A DNA stretch of 64,000 bases from Membranipora membranacea (lineage: Eukaryota > Bryozoa > Gymnolaemata > Cheilostomatida > Membraniporidae). This document shows positions 47,336 to 62,100 of the stretch, piece by piece. The translations under genes were made by a program, and so were the position numbers. The notes under the pieces were generated by a model. That model was not told the origin of the DNA. It worked only from the letters and a program-made list of their open reading frames with translations, and did not search any database. How positions within the stretch are numbered: position 1 is the first letter of the stretch; each line of letters opens with the position of its first letter. Location of the stretch: positions 4,402,001-4,466,000 of the forward strand of contig OU612068.1 in NCBI GenBank assembly GCA_914767715.1, written 5' to 3'.

Positions 47336-49409
47336 CTAGTTAAGCCATAAATCTGACATAAGGAGATCTGCAATAACAGGGAGGAGAACCTCACAGTTTT
47401 CAGAATCATCGAAGGTCTCCTCATCTGTCCAATATACCCCAACATATACCGTTACTTTGCCTACTTTCCTTGCTCTTGATTTTGATTTGGTCATTCTATA
47501 GTTGTAAGCTGTAGGAACTCCATCATCTACCCAAATCCAACTAATATCCTGCCCAAGAATTGATTTGGGATCATTGATGATGTAATGAGCCAGGTTCAAA
47601 TTTTCCTCTGAAATATCAGGGTCCAGTTCTGCTGTTTTCTGCTTGAAAGTGTCATGGCTCATGACAAATTCACATACACTTTTAGAGAATCTCTTTCGGT
47701 CTTTATCACTTTTCTGCTGGCTTCTTTCTTTCATGCGTTTCTGAATCCCAATCTTCACTACAGCAGCCTGTTCTTTGGAACTCTTTTTAAGTACTCTACC
47801 ATAGCTAATACATTTGCGCAATAAATTTTGTGAATCTGGTAAAGATTTGACCCAATCATTTGTTTTGTTTATAGGGAATCCAACCTTGGCGGCAATGTAG
47901 CTATCGCTTGCATTGGGGGACTTTCTTTTTAAATTATCTGTCAATCCTAATATAGTTTCAGCCATGATGTTGTCAGCTGGCGCATTTTCTCCTATAGTAA
48001 AACCATATCAGGTTCCATATTTACAAATTTTCCCCCAGGCAGATAGTCTTTGAGTTGTCTTTTGACCACTACCAAAAACTCACTTCCTACAGCTTTGATC
48101 AAGTTAAATGTTACACTATGAACCTCATACCCTAGCAGACGCTCATGCACTTTCTTAGAAAGCTCATTCCTTTCGTGCCCGACAGGAAGATCGAAACAAC
48201 AAAAGCTGGCATCAAATAACAGTCTTGGATGTTCTATCAGACTAACCAGTTTCTCTTCCATTTTTGATAGGGGTCAGAACTAGCTAAGTTGCTAAGGTCA
48301 GCCTTCCTATACATAGCTGTCATCCAGGGACCAGTCAAACCTTGCCGAACAGGCCGCCAACAACCATTTCTCGTTGGATGATGGGAGATGAAAGATATTT
48401 TTTCATCGAGTTTTTGTACTGATCTCCTTTAGAACAGGTTTTAGTCAAATAATCAAGCAGTTCATCTTTGATATAAAACAGGTTTCCAGCAAGTTCAAAT
48501 AGCACATGGAATCTGTTACCTACATATCGCATCAGTAGTTTAGAATCATTGTTATGCAGGTCAAAGTATCCCCTGATGCCTGCAGGATCTCGTTGTACTT
48601 AAGTTTAGTAATGTTGTAAATTATTTTCACTAATGCAGCTTCTGTTCCAAACAAATCACTCTTATAGCTTTTCTCAGCCTTATAGGTATTGCATGATTTT
48701 CGATAAGGGATGGATAGGCCGTCTAGGGGATGAATATGATGAATAAGATGTTTGCTACTAGATTTAGTGGCCTTCAAAGCTGCTGTAGACTCCAAGTGTT
48801 TGGCGGACAGTTTCTCCTCTAATTTATCTAATTTGCAAAGCAGGGTTTGAATTTCTAAATTTTTAAAGGATAAGCGGGTTCTGAGATCGGCAGTTGTCTT
48901 GGAATGACGTTGACAGCGTTTTTTGTATTTTTCCAGGGATGTGGTCACACTTGCTAAGCGGGCTTGGAGTTGAGTGATTGTGTTGTTTCTATGACAAGTG
49001 CTTTGATGAACCTGGGACTCAAAACGGCTTCCCACTTTCTTTGCACGACTGTTAGATGAGATGGCGATGGGGTTAGGGATAGATTGTACTGGAGTCTGGT
49101 GTGCAGTGTGTCCGAAATCTTGCTCATAAAAATCTATCAGGTTCTTATTTCCTGCTCTTCTTCCTTTAGTTTTGATCAATTTTGCATTTACTTCCAATAC
49201 ATCCAAAACTTTGTCCTCAGCAAGCACAAACCCTGAAATGCCCAACAATAGTCTTACATTTGTCCACCATCCTGCCCCGGTTACTATTGACCACTTTCAT
49301 AATATTACTATTCTTAATTTTAGATCTTGGGGTGAGATTCCCTGACTCATACTCCCTACTAGCCAGCACAAGTGCAGCATTATCGTTAGATGCCCTGATA
49401 TTGATTTGA
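47336..49409 (-). pseudogene. Transposon-like protein, multiple frameshifts
   Basis: A roughly 2 kb unspliced coding remnant in consecutive frame segments (49248-48532, 48532-48335, 48340-48262, 48261-47992, 47999-47336). It has a coiled-coil N-terminal half (QLQARLASVTTSLEKYKK...), a segment with GNRFHVLFELAGNLFYIKDE, one with WMTAMYRKADLSNL, and a Lys-rich C-terminal part ending SDLWLN. At least four frame changes are needed. The organisation resembles a large family of intronless, probably transposase-derived proteins in sponges and cnidarians; that is my recollection and no catalytic triad was identified. Terminal inverted repeats were not found. Confidence 0.55.
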
Positions 49410-51560
49410 TATTAAACTATTATAAAATATATAATAATGCTAGGCTTAAAAGTGGAATGAAACGAACTGCAAAAGTAACGGAACAAGCAAGCAAGCAACG
49501 TATTACAGAGCTTGATGATAATATCAAGGTTCAGTCTAGAAAAGAATTCAAAACAGATTGTCTTATTAAAGAGGAACTTAACTTGAAATCCATATTTGCC
49601 CAAATGTTCACAGTCATATAGAGTGTCATGTTCCAACTTTGGTCATGTGTGAAATTTCCCGCCTAGTGACATCACTCACCTCATACCTAGCAATTCATCA
49701 GAGCTGTGACATCACTCACCTGATCCTCATAGTATTGATTGTATCATGTGAATGATTCATAGATATTCATATAATATTTTCTCAGTAAATATAGTATTTT
49801 TTATTTTGATTTTAAAACGCTGCCATAATAGTGAGTATTTTAAATATAATTAAACTAATAATTACTGAAATATCTCAATAATAATACTATTTTGAATTTT
49901 GGTGGGCGGAGCTTGGAGTATGAATACTAAGCAGATTTAGTATGTGAACTGTTTAGATGAGCAATAGAATGCATACTGACTCATGCTGGGGATATAATGC
50001 CCATTAAATTAGTGTGTGCGGTGAGCCATAAATAAATTGCCATACTGCTGCGAAATTATACTGCCTGCTTTGAATGAGACAGTACATATGCACCAGCAAT
50101 ATTTACTATCTTTGTACTGGAGTTGTCTGCTTTTTCCAATGATGTCACTAATTATTGCTAATTTTAATTCTCCCAAAAGAAGCTTTACATTGCATGGATT
50201 GAATTTTAATTTTCATAACATTCCTCCCCCATGTCCTAAGTATAGTGTGCAGTAAAATGAAGGTCCAAGGTTGATGCGTTCAATCTATGTTAAGTTCCTC
50301 TTTAACACGCTCAAATTTTCTTGACCATGATGGTTTATTATTATACTCAAGGTTTGCCATCTTCTGTTTAGGTACAGATGATGAAATTAGTCTGCGAAAC
50401 AATGCGCTGCACTGGCAAAGTCTGCCTTTTGTTTCAAATGAAAATACCATAATTATTCTGTTGTACTTACTTCTGTTCCGTTGTATATAAGGTTTCGGGT
50501 AGCAGGAGTCTCTATTGTCAAGATTAGGTTTGTGTGTTCAGGTGTCTGTTTTGACAGGCTTGAATTGATACTGTAAGGTCGCGTATTGTGTCGTAATGTC
50601 CATGAGTGGTTAAAACTTAGTCAAGCATACTGCGGTTATAATAAGGGCATTGTTTCCAAATTCTATAGGCAGGTGGCTAATGAGTGAACATACATTCTTA
50701 CTCAGTTGCAACAAGCTAGCAGCGACTAATATCTCTTATTTTTATTAGCAATCTCGAACCTTAGAAGAGACATAAAATTGTTGAGCTCAATGTATTGACA
50801 ATGTCAATGTCAAGGTTGGTTGACTCGTTGCAGAACTATCTTAAATTATCATCAAATAAGAAACGATCTGACAAATAATTAACCAATCAGGATTCTTCTT
50901 CTTCATCAGTCGATGCAATTTCATATTATTATGGCAGGCAGAAACGTATCATACTGTTTTGTTTTGAAGAAGTTAGGTAAAAGTATGTTTATGCGGTGTT
51001 TAATTTTTCTGCCTTTGCGATCCACCAAATATCATTTTCGCAGAACAACACATTGTGCCCGCGAATTCTGTGACAGGCCAAAGAGACACCAAAAATCATG
51101 CAAAGAGGCATTGTGTCTCTAGAGACACAGTTTGGGCATGGCTGCTCTAGAATAATATGACAATAAATCTGGATTATGAGCAACTTTTTTTTCGAAAGCC
51201 AAGTCTTGACTCATGCTACTAATGATATCGATAAGACTACAGTGATTGAACATAGAGCAGGTGAACTCTGTATTTATTAGTTGTATAAAAAGTTACAGTT
51301 ACAACAAACAAGGAAAGAACTTTCACGGCTAGACCATGTCCATAGTATTCAGCAAAGTCATTTTATAGGGGCTTGTGACACGCAGGAAATGGTTATAAGT
51401 CCCAAATTTGTTTTGTGTTCCTAAATATTATTATAATATCATATTTTTCTATCAGCGAGAGACTTAAGGTTTGTGCCGTTCCTCACATTTTTAACTGGTT
51501 GATGAGATTCACTGCTCAATTCTGATTTCAAATGTCAGAATATAAAATCCTGTTACCATA

Positions 51561-51713
51561 TGTACACTTTGTAGTTTTAGAGAATGAAAATGGTTTATTC
51601 ATAAGATAACCTTTGTCATCCTGCTTTTAGGTTGCTGCTGTACACTTTGTAGTTTTAGGGAATGAAAATGGTTTATTCATAAGATAACCTTTGTCATCCT
51701 GCTTTTCGGTTGC
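51561..51713. repeat. Tandem duplication of a 78-bp unit
   Basis: Two nearly identical copies starting TGTACACTTTGTAGTTTTAG, period 78 bp, differing at about two positions. Recent local duplication. Confidence 0.95.
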
Positions 51714-54279
51714 ACAAAAATGGCTTTGCCCCATTGTTATTATTTATCTTGGTATTGGGACTCTTGGGAATTTCATGACGTATTCTTCATTCATAGCTTT
51801 CAGAATAGGTTGAGATATTTATTGTTAGGGTATATATTCAAACTGTATATTACCAAAATAGGTATTGCCTGTTATTTTTTTCAAACACTTAATATGTAAT
51901 CAAATAAATTTATAAGTGGAATGTTGTTCACACAATAATAATCTGAAGCATTCTGAGTAAAAAAGCAGTCAAGCTATTCAGAAATCGTCAATGCTCAATA
52001 TGATGGGCTGGTGCTTTCCATCGAATATTGTATCCTATTCTGCGGAGAAACATATCTCCTGCATCATACTGCCTGCACAATTCTTTTGCTTGTCAGGTCT
52101 CAATACACACGTTTGACCACCTTCTTCGGAGGGTTACCATTGGCTGTGTTTTGATATCAAGTCTGGCAACCATGTCCTCTTCTCTTGGGTTTTGAGTAGA
52201 ACCCACAGAGTTGGATTATCCGTTCCCTTGAGCTTCTTCATTCTGAAAATGCAAAGGATTGAATTGGAGTTCAATAATTTTGTCAAATAAATTTCAAATT
52301 TGTCAATTCTTAAAGTGTTTGTAAAGGAACAGGTTTCTCGGTATCATTTTTGAGCTTGAAATCAAATTAAGACAGCTATCATACATGCATTTGCATATAA
52401 AATTAGTCATCAGGGTTAATTGGTCTGGTAGGTTTGGGGGTCATAAGTTAACAACATTGAGTTGCCTACTCATGCACCGCCCAACTAGTCCAGGCGATTT
52501 GTGATGAGCCTGTTATTGGGGAAATACTGTAATATTAGTGACTATTGTGGTTAGATAACAACTTTTGCAAATAAATGACAAAGTCACTCACAAGTCTGTC
52601 TGATGACAAAAAAGTTCAAAAGAAAGTTCTATAATTTGTATACACACTATTTGACGAGTTGAGACCGCTAATCAAAACAACCTTTCTATCTGTTATGAGC
52701 CCATGTCCAAGAAAAGATTAGAAGAACCACTGTACATTACAATCAACGACTGACTTTGACGCATTCCCTGTCAGCTGTTTTTCCAGCATAATAATGAGTG
52801 ATTTTCATTTTAGACCGATGCGATGCGCTTGTTTGCTCTGTTAAAATAAGATTATAATGGAGCAATTGATTCTTCCTGCTGACAAAGCCTTGCTTATTTC
52901 AGATTCACCCAAAAATGGTCCATGCAATGCTTTATAGTTTGTACCAAATCTTGCAATTTACCCAACACTAGCCTCCCAAATCAGATCCATACTCACGAAA
53001 TAACTCAAAAACTCGACAAATTAATTTCCCAAGTGACTGATGTGTGCAGTGACATGTGCTCTCATAAGACCTGCTGCACTCAGTCAGTAATATTGATAGT
53101 CTATGTTAAGATGTGCTGAGTATCTGTGATGCACACAGATGGACAAGATCTAATGAAAAATAGAAAGTTTCTCCAGGTATCCCACTGCTAACACGATTAT
53201 CAATACTCCTCTTTAGGAGGCAGTCAAATTCATTTACATTTTACATCACCCATTACCCATCACCCTTACAACTTACAAGTCCGAAAGAACTAGATGACAA
53301 ATTTATTGAGTTGAATTTACTTTGTGACTTGTAATTTCTAGTTTTTAAACAATGTAAACAACACAGTTTATCCAAAAAAACCTTGAGTGTTTAAATATCA
53401 GAATATTTGCAAAAATTGTTGAAAAGATTGTCAAAACCTCAAATCACTCAGTATTAATCATTTCATGCTTTGGATTTCAACATCATCCTAATGACTGAAA
53501 TGTCGAGATTTACAAAGAATTTATTTTAGATTTCTGTGGGATTTGGAGATACATATTTTCAAGAAAAACACACACAATCTACCTGTGTAAATTTTGAAAA
53601 TTCCATTGAAATTCTATTGAACCGCTATTCATGAAGCTAATAATTGAAGCATATCACTGGTTTTCATGCGGGCTGAAGACGGAGTTTGATTGGAATGTCA
53701 TAGCCACAATCTCATTTATTCATCATATTAATGTAAACAAAACCTTGAAATACGTAGCAATGTATTGATCTGCCTTTATATTGCCAACTTCTATCTCGAG
53801 CAGTAACCATGATTAACAGAAAATGTTGTATCTGCCAGAGCACTGTGGGTTATTTCCAGTGGCCAAAATCATACAGATTTAAACTTGAGTGGTGTGACTA
53901 CCTCAGAGATATTTTCCCTCTGATAATCACATGGACTCGATGTCGATTTGCTACAAATGCCTCCTAAATGATATTCAATCTTGCTCTCACTAGAGCTGTT
54001 AATCTCCCTGTAATTTTCATTCTCACTGTGCTAGTGCTGTAATTTTTTGTTATGTTCGATTTAGATTGTTAGCTTTGTCATTGAATTATGAAATGTCATA
54101 CACTATCCCATTTTACCAGCTAAACCGCATGGGACAGATAAATAATGCCTTGTATTCACTCATTCATTCAATAGATAAATTCTGTGTGTTTTGATATCAC
54201 ATGCAGAATATCAAAACCACTGTGTCATAACAATACGCCTTAAGTTACAAAGTACTGTATATTCCCATTATAATCTGAG

Positions 54280-54352
54280 GTACTCAAAAGGTACTATTTT
54301 CAACAAGTGATCACAACTCCAAAGGAAAAAAATAGTACCTTTTTAGTACCTT
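54280..54352. repeat. Inverted repeat around AAAAGGTACTATTTT
   Basis: AAAAGGTACTATTTT on the left pairs with AAAATAGTACCTTTTT on the right, about 45 bp apart, with a partly matching GGTAC extension. A related GATGAAAAGGTACTAAA occurs near 3359. Confidence 0.6.
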
Positions 54353-55063
54353 CTCATCCCAACTTTGAGGGGAAATAAGTCTTAACTGGGCCACAGGCTG
54401 CTTTTGAACATAGAATAATGTTCTAAACTAGACTGAGATCTCTAGAATGATGCCAAAAAACCTGATCCTTTACAAACACTTTAATGATCAAATCTGAAAA
54501 TATACTACAATCCGGGTGAAGATTAGCTATGCTTTTGTGCGGGCATTTCAAGATAATAGCTTTTTTAATTGCTCTGCATAAAATTCACTTCGTTATTGAC
54601 TTTCATGAGTCATTATGGTTTTGGCTGACAAAATATTTTGTTCTACAAAGTGTCACAGATAATGTAGTGTTTATGCTTGGTTCCTCACCTGCTTTTCCAT
54701 GACTCACAATAGTTGTTGGACTGTGGTAAGTCATTCACCGTCATCATATGCATATTCCATTTGTTTGGAGTAAAGCGAGGCTCCCACCCAATTCCTCCTT
54801 GCCATGAATCCTAACCCATTTGCTGCTGGCTGCACTATTAGAGGATAATGTACGTGGTATGTGTCAATAATCTTTTTTTTTATCCCAATGGCATTTTGTC
54901 ACGGAATCCAAAATTGACATGCATTGTCAGTCTATTATATTCTTGAGGAGTGGGTTTTTGTGGGAATAAACATAATATTTATTTTTGCACCATAAAAAGC
55001 AGCTAAATGTATACCTAGCCTAAACAGTGGATTTTTCGCAAAAAAAACAAATTCAGGATGATG

Positions 55064-55081
55064 CAGGGAGAATTCTCCCTG
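55064..55081. repeat. 18-bp perfect palindrome CAGGGAGAATTCTCCCTG
   Basis: An isolated palindrome of the same size as the CAAGGAG insertions. The 9-bp flanks AGGATGATG and TATATGATG match at six positions, too weak to call a target duplication. Confidence 0.5.
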
Positions 55082-56172
55082 TATATGATGTCAATCTCAA
55101 ATCAAATACATAAATACAATACAAATATAATCGAATTATGCCACACAAATAATCATGTATTGAGAACTGTCACTAACTTCATAACTTTACCTTGGCTTGG
55201 CATTCTTGATAACAGTCATGTACAGCTGATAAAACCCACATGAAAAGAAAAAGTTCAAAAGTAATGTGAAGAATTGAATGATAATAATGAGTTTTCTAGT
55301 TACCGATTGATGTCTGAACAATATATCTTCATATATCACAAATGCTTCATTAATTTACAAAGTTTCGTGTGATTGCCAAAAGCCTGAGTATTAATTTTCC
55401 CCTAGTGGCCTATGGTGAGCTGGACATCAGTCATCTCATTTTCCGGAGATGAAAAACTGCTTCATGACTGCAAGCAGTCAGTCAGTGGTTTGATAGAAAT
55501 CATTGAAAGAGCATGTAAAGGGTAAAGCCCCCGGTTGCCAAAACATGTCAAAGATTCTTAGAACACCTGAAAGTGTGACTGGTTAGGAGTTACCTTATTA
55601 TATCCCAGACTTTCACCATTACTTGGTAAGGTGACACAAATCAAAATAATTGGATACGCCCACTGGCTGGTCAAAAATAGTAAATACCATCAAATCCATG
55701 ACAATAATCTTGCGAATCATTCATGTATTTTATTACTTCCTCAAATATTCGATCTGAAGTATGGCTGAGTGATTGATGGATAATTACACGGTTTGCTACA
55801 AACCATCGTAGGTATTTTAGGCTCGTGGGCTTATTTCACCTTTGATTAGTTCCAATATTTCATATTTATTTCCTCGTTGCCATAGCCATACACAATATAT
55901 CTCACTTTCTGTGGGATGATTGACATGTTATATTGGATTATTTTTTCAAAGCAAGGAAGCCCAAAATAGGCTTATTACACTGCCATAAGTCAAAAGTATA
56001 AAGCACATAAATCAGATGAGGTTATCCTTCCGTTTTTTCTTGACATTAGGCTTCATACTAAATTTTATGTATGTTATTGTCAACGGAGCTAAGATCAGAC
56101 CAGTGTTCAGTAGACTTGAGTAGAGTTGTGGGAAATTTATTTTCTAGATAACATTAGTCTATAGAAAGAACT

Positions 56173-59100
56173 ATGATATTCCACAAATTATTTTGTGAAA
56201 CTCTGAAGGAAGCATTGGGTACAATTCTTGGTGAGTGCGATAACTTGAGGATTGCTGCATAACAGATTTACATTTCATGTCTGACATTTTTGCCTCAGAG
56301 TTCTAGGGATGGTCTTCTATTGAATCCCAGTGTTGCTTGTTTACTGGACTTCTTGACTCATTTTGTTATTCTTCTCTTGTTCACATTTTACGCAGTACTT
56401 ATCCTCCTGGTGACCTCTGCAGTTGCACAATGTAACGTGAATAGACCGATATCAGGCTATTTCAAGTTTCAAAATCTCTGTAACCTCCGTTACTTGAAGA
56501 CAGCAGGTTCTAATAGGCTAACTATACTCCCAGGAGACTTTCATGATGCAACAGGTCAGTGCCTAGATTTTGATTATGTTACACCTGATTATTTTGGTTT
56601 CTTGAAAGCCAAAATGATGCCTGGTATGCATTTCTTCTGATACGAATACCACTCTCTCCTCTTTCATACACTCACAGCCAGTTCAAAGGCACTGTGGATG
56701 ATTTTTCAGGAACAGCTGATTGGGTACATTATTGTTTTAACTAATGATAAAAGCAAGGAGATACTCCTTCATAAAAGCAATCTGAGCATGGACTAGACCT
56801 TATCACAGAGTAAGGATATACGGAGAGGAAAGGACACTTCAATGATCGTTATAGTGCCTGCGGATTTTGATTAACTGGGGAAAATTGTGCACAGCTGGAT
56901 GCGGGGGGGGGGGGGGGGACTCATTATCTCTATATGTTATAATGTCATTTTTCTTGCAGACATCTCTACCTTTGATGGGCCATAATTCATTCTGTATTTA
57001 TCCTAAAGACTGAATTCCAACTTTGTTAGAATGTTCAAGCTATACACCATATTATTGTCATTTTTTGCTAGAATACATAGGCTATGAGCTATCTGTGTTT
57101 TTAAAATGAGTTATATCATATAGATTTACATGTGGCCTGGCTCAATACACGGACATTTCCTAATTTTTATGACCAGAAGTTTATCAATTGTCACACGTAA
57201 ATCTATATAATAAACTCATTTTACAAATGCAGATAGCTCATAGCCTAAGTATCCTAGCAAAAAATGAAAATAATATGGTGTATAGCTTGAAGGTTGGACA
57301 TTCCAACCAAGTTGGAAATCAGTCTTTAGGATAAATACAGAATGAGTTATGGCCCATCAAAGGTAGAGATGTCTGCAAGAAAAATGACATTATAACAGAG
57401 ACTATAGATATAGTAGATATAGATTATCTATAGTCTCTGATTATAACATATAGAGATAATGAGTTTTCAGTATCCAGCTGTGCACAATTTTCCCCCAGTT
57501 AATCAAAAACCTGCAGGCACTATAACGATCATTGAAGTGTCCTCTCTGTATATCCTTACTATGTGACCTTATGATATAAATAATTAAGATGCATAAATAA
57601 AGCAGCAGGACATCGGAGCGTGACCTGTTATGTAATCAGCTACGGAAGTATAACAAAACATAAGGAAGACAACACAGATGATCAAAGTTTTTACATTACT
57701 CATGTCTAACTTACATTCTATTCTGCAGTTTCAATTCCCTGGTCCTTATACGTGACAACTTATATTTTCCATGTCAAACATTGTCTTCTATTTTTCAGCT
57801 GCCTTTCAGATGTCTGTTCACAGTGGTGCTGGGACACCTTTTATTACGATCAAGAAGGAGAACAGATTTATTCATCGTCCTAACTCTACTTCGTCAGAAC
57901 CTCTAACCACTGTAAGTTGAATAGCGTAGGCTCTCTTTCTGATGATTGATTTTGTTTATATGTATACCATATACCATTATACAAGTATGGTATTCAAAAA
58001 TTGAATTATAACTAACATAGTCCATACAAGCTTTTCCCCATGGTTTTCTGCTTTAAATTCTTGGGGCAAGAGGACCATACCAATCAGGTTTCGACATATC
58101 CATCACTGTATTCTACTACTACTGTGAGTGTTCAAGCATGGATCTGGATAACTTGCTCAGATATAATGACATGTTACGTCTAGAACACATGCCATTTTGC
58201 TTTATTATTTTAGGACAACTCAGAACTTGTACAAGTCTGTTCTGACAATCGACTATTTGTTTACAGCCTTGGATCATCAGAAGACAGGATATCTTTAGGT
58301 ATGGTGCTTGGTAGTGATCTTTTCATGATAATTAATGTCCTTTGCAAACTGTAGCAGTAATGAGCTGTGGTACCATTGAATTTCTAGCTCCATTATTAGG
58401 ATTAAATTCAACTTCTTAAAATAGCCCCCATTTGTATGTCACTGAAGCTGGTTGTATTTGTAGCACATAAAATTCATCCTATGATTTTTGCAAGAAATAA
58501 TGGACTCAGTTCTGTATTTACTTCCGAGGCGTATCACATCAGATGTCTAACAATCGCTTATTGACATGACATCTTTTCCAATAACCTTATGATTTATATT
58601 GACTTCAGAATCACAGGCTGGACCGTCTCTGTTTATGAATCCACGGGCGACAGGGCCAATATTTGAGTCACAAGAACAGTCATTTTGGTCACTTTATGAC
58701 TATCTCCTTCGCATTCGAGTCTTCCCATCCGGTCAAATCGGCATTACATTCTTACCTCCAGCACCTTCACCTCCAGGTCAACCATCTCGTGGTCCCGACA
58801 GTTCCTGCAGTGGTGAGAAATAAGAAATTGCTCGGTATTATATTGCAAAGCTGCCTATGTCAATAGGAAATAAAAATGAACCAACATGGTTTCACCCGCT
58901 TGCCATTATTTTAATCACCCAGACATTGATTGTAGAATTAGCTGTCTTTACTATTGAATTCTGTATTTCTTCAGGACCCAGCTGTTCATTCTATCTATCA
59001 CATGATGGGTTCAGTCAGATAACAGTCAGCCCAACACAAACCTCAGGTAACCACTTCATTATGCACTTCTGGATATAGATTGATAATATTTATACATCGA

Positions 59101-62100
59101 CAGATTTATAGGATGTGTCATTGAGATTTGACTGAAGGAACCAAAACTCTGTGTGTGATTTACCAGGCTGTATATTTTTATCCCGAGTAAAGCAGCGCAT
59201 GAAATAAAATTTAGTGTAACTGGTCACAAAACACTAAGCTAACTAACCTTCATTATTTAACTTTTTTTTTCTTTATTGATATGCTATTACAATTATCTAA
59301 AAGGGTTTGCATTTGGATTATAATAACATGAACAAACGATAAAAATGGTGAATTCTGTGCCCCTAGTATACAAAAAAACCACAGCTGAATAATTGTAAAC
59401 TTCCTCATTTTACAGCAGGATTTGATATCAGTCAGTTTGAGCTTTATCGTGGATTTTATGAGAATGGTACATACGTAACAGGAGAAGCAGTCACTATAAG
59501 AATCGCAAATACCCAGGTAAGTAAATATCCAGACCTCCAATTAAAAGGTATCGGGCTTGTTTTAAAAAAACGTTTATGTCTTCTGATGACTTTTTAAATG
59601 AATCACCTAAATAGACAATAATGTGTTTTTGTGAGATTCTATCTCAGGTCACTAGTCCCTTTATAGCTAATAACTGAGCTGGCTTCTCCAATATATGGTA
59701 TACATTTTTTGCAGAACTACTTGTATGCTCAGTACGATACACGTAGTGGAAGGATTGTGATGAGTGAGAGAGAAAGATTAAGTACATCTTCGAGCCAAAG
59801 ACGATTCAGGCCAATTGGCGGGACCCTTGAGAACCTTTTCAGAAATATCAGCAGCATAATTCCAAAATATCCAGGACAAACTTCACAGGTAAGTTCTGTC
59901 TTTTGCAAGCTAAACATAGGACACTGAGCATATTTTTCATTCCTGACTATAAATATATCGGCTAAATAGAATTTTTTGCCGAAGCTATAAGTTTCCGTCA
60001 GAATACCACCGTATTAGTTGCCACATATTGTACTCAAATCATTAATTCCAATATTGTTCTGCTTGCCGTTATTTTTTAAATTATGGGTTAATCTTGCTGT
60101 TGTCGACTGTAATAAATATCAGAGCAAAAACAATTTTTACTACCAAAATGTATTTTGACTATCTATCCAAATATAGCATTGTTCTTATGTAGACACCACA
60201 AACACGACCACCACCACGTACACCACAAATACCACCACAAGCACCACAAACACCACCAGCAGGTAACATCTACGGGAGAAAACGCAGATCTAGTTCATGG
60301 ACACAAACACCCACTAGTCAGACAATAAGCTTTCAAACCACCAGGACAATGGTACGGTATCATCAGTATGACGATAGTGTGAGACTATTGATATGTAAAG
60401 ATTTGTCTGTAAATCAAAATTTCCTTGTATTTACACCTCTAAGTACCAGAATCTCTTCCACCAGGACTTGATGATAATTAACTTGTTTATAATGATAAAT
60501 GATGAGGTTTTAGACACATTAGGCTTCCATGTCATTTAAAGGGCAAGGTTAGTTCTCACACCAGCCTACGCCATCATCGATTTCCTCAAAACTTGATCAA
60601 CATGTAGGGAAGAGTAATTAATTATTTCCGTTATGACCATAGATAAGGATATTCTTTTCCTCGTGACGTCCAGATAGAACCATTGGTAGGAGGTAAGCAA
60701 AAAGACAAAAAAAATCCATGTGTCAGGCACTATGTCAACTTATGTTGCATATAAGTACATGTAGTTGGTTTTGTGGTTTCTATTGCAGGATTTCACTCAC
60801 AAGACAAGTAAATTACCAGTTCCTCTACAATGTCAAACACCAGTATGTCACTATGGTTACTACTGTCAGTACAGATCACAGGTACCTTCGGCGCTATGTC
60901 AAGATAGGTATCTAGCAGATGAGCGAGTGTTTGTTGTAGAAAGGCTTGGAGGAGGAAGTGTAAGACTTCAACATGTTCTTGATAAAGGTAAATCGCAACT
61001 GGGATTGCTCAAGTTCAGCCAATAGCATGCCACAGAAGCCTAGTTAGGTTGTTTGAACGAATTCGATAGTACAAATAACCTTCTGACCAGATCCAGAGTT
61101 CTCTAGCTTTGGACTTCAGTTACCAACAAGGGGTGCTAATTAGAGTGAGGGAAGAAATGATGACCGTTTTAGATTACACTGTCATTGTTGTGTTGAGTTT
61201 GCTCATCCGATTTTCTGACTAAATCAGTGACAAGACAACTTTAAGTCTGATTCAACTTCCTAATACAATGAACTGGTACACCATCGACATGTTTGTTACC
61301 AATGTGTGGTTGTGATATCTTGTATTCTAGTCTTTGCGTAACACCACCCTCCATTGCTAGGCAAACAACCTGTTTGAATTCATGTCAGCCGTGAACTTGT
61401 GATAATTTGTTTAGTTTTTCTATGAGACGCCTGTGTAAGTTTGCTACATTTGGTCATTTTCAGATGCGTACCTGGCTGTGTTAAGTCTGAACGGACAACT
61501 CAAGCTCATCCTTACCAGATTAAATCAGAGTGTACCTGCAGGAGCTCTCAATTTTGACTTTAATCTCCCAGTGAATCGTAAGTCTATCATCCTCAGCTCT
61601 ACAAGATTAGGCCACTCCAAATTAATTCCTTGATCTAGATGAACGCCCGCCACCTTGTCATAGCCCTGATAAAATCAAAATACCGCCAGACGCCAGTTGG
61701 AAATAGACAGTTTTCTGACCTCTTATTTATGCCTCAATTCGGAGTTGTCCTCTCTCCAGTTTGGTACTTTTAACCCACGCCGCATAGGAAAAACCTGCTG
61801 AAAGAGGGTTATCTTGAAAACTGCTTATGTTAGGATAAAAATGATTTTTGATTCAGAGTCTGCACCATTGAAAACCCTGGGAGACAGGGTTTCCAAATCA
61901 TTGGAGGCGTGATTGTTGATAAATCTTAATTTTAGTGACAGAACTCGTAAAAAATTCTGCCAAATTGTCCGCAAAACAGGCAGAAAATGCTATAATTGAC
62001 TATCCAAATTCTAAGATTATTTCCCAAACTATGTCCATATGAGTTTTCAAGGTTGCAGATTCTGAATCAAAAATAATTTTTATCCTATTATAAGCGGTTT

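Larger units (their letters stand above)
49410..56172. other. Long interval without a supported gene
   Basis: Nearly 7 kb with only short open stretches and no convincing splice-bounded exon or RNA gene. It contains the tandem duplication at 51561-51713, inverted repeats near 54280-54352, the palindrome at 55064-55081, and two copies of GTGACATCACTCACCT near 49665-49720. Confidence 0.45.

Noticed and set aside
51113-51128. GTGTCTCTAGAGACAC palindrome as another tiny insertion
   Set aside because: The flanks do not form a direct repeat and no second copy was seen.
56290-56395. Open frame upstream of the exon 2 acceptor as the N-terminus of the secreted protein
   Set aside because: It has no ATG, and the T/C-rich tract ending ACGCAG is a strong acceptor that joins in phase to the ATG exon at 56173.
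60666-60694. Possible micro-exon between exons 9 and 10 of the secreted-protein gene
   Set aside because: Including its 19 bp would shift exon 10 into a frame with an immediate stop.
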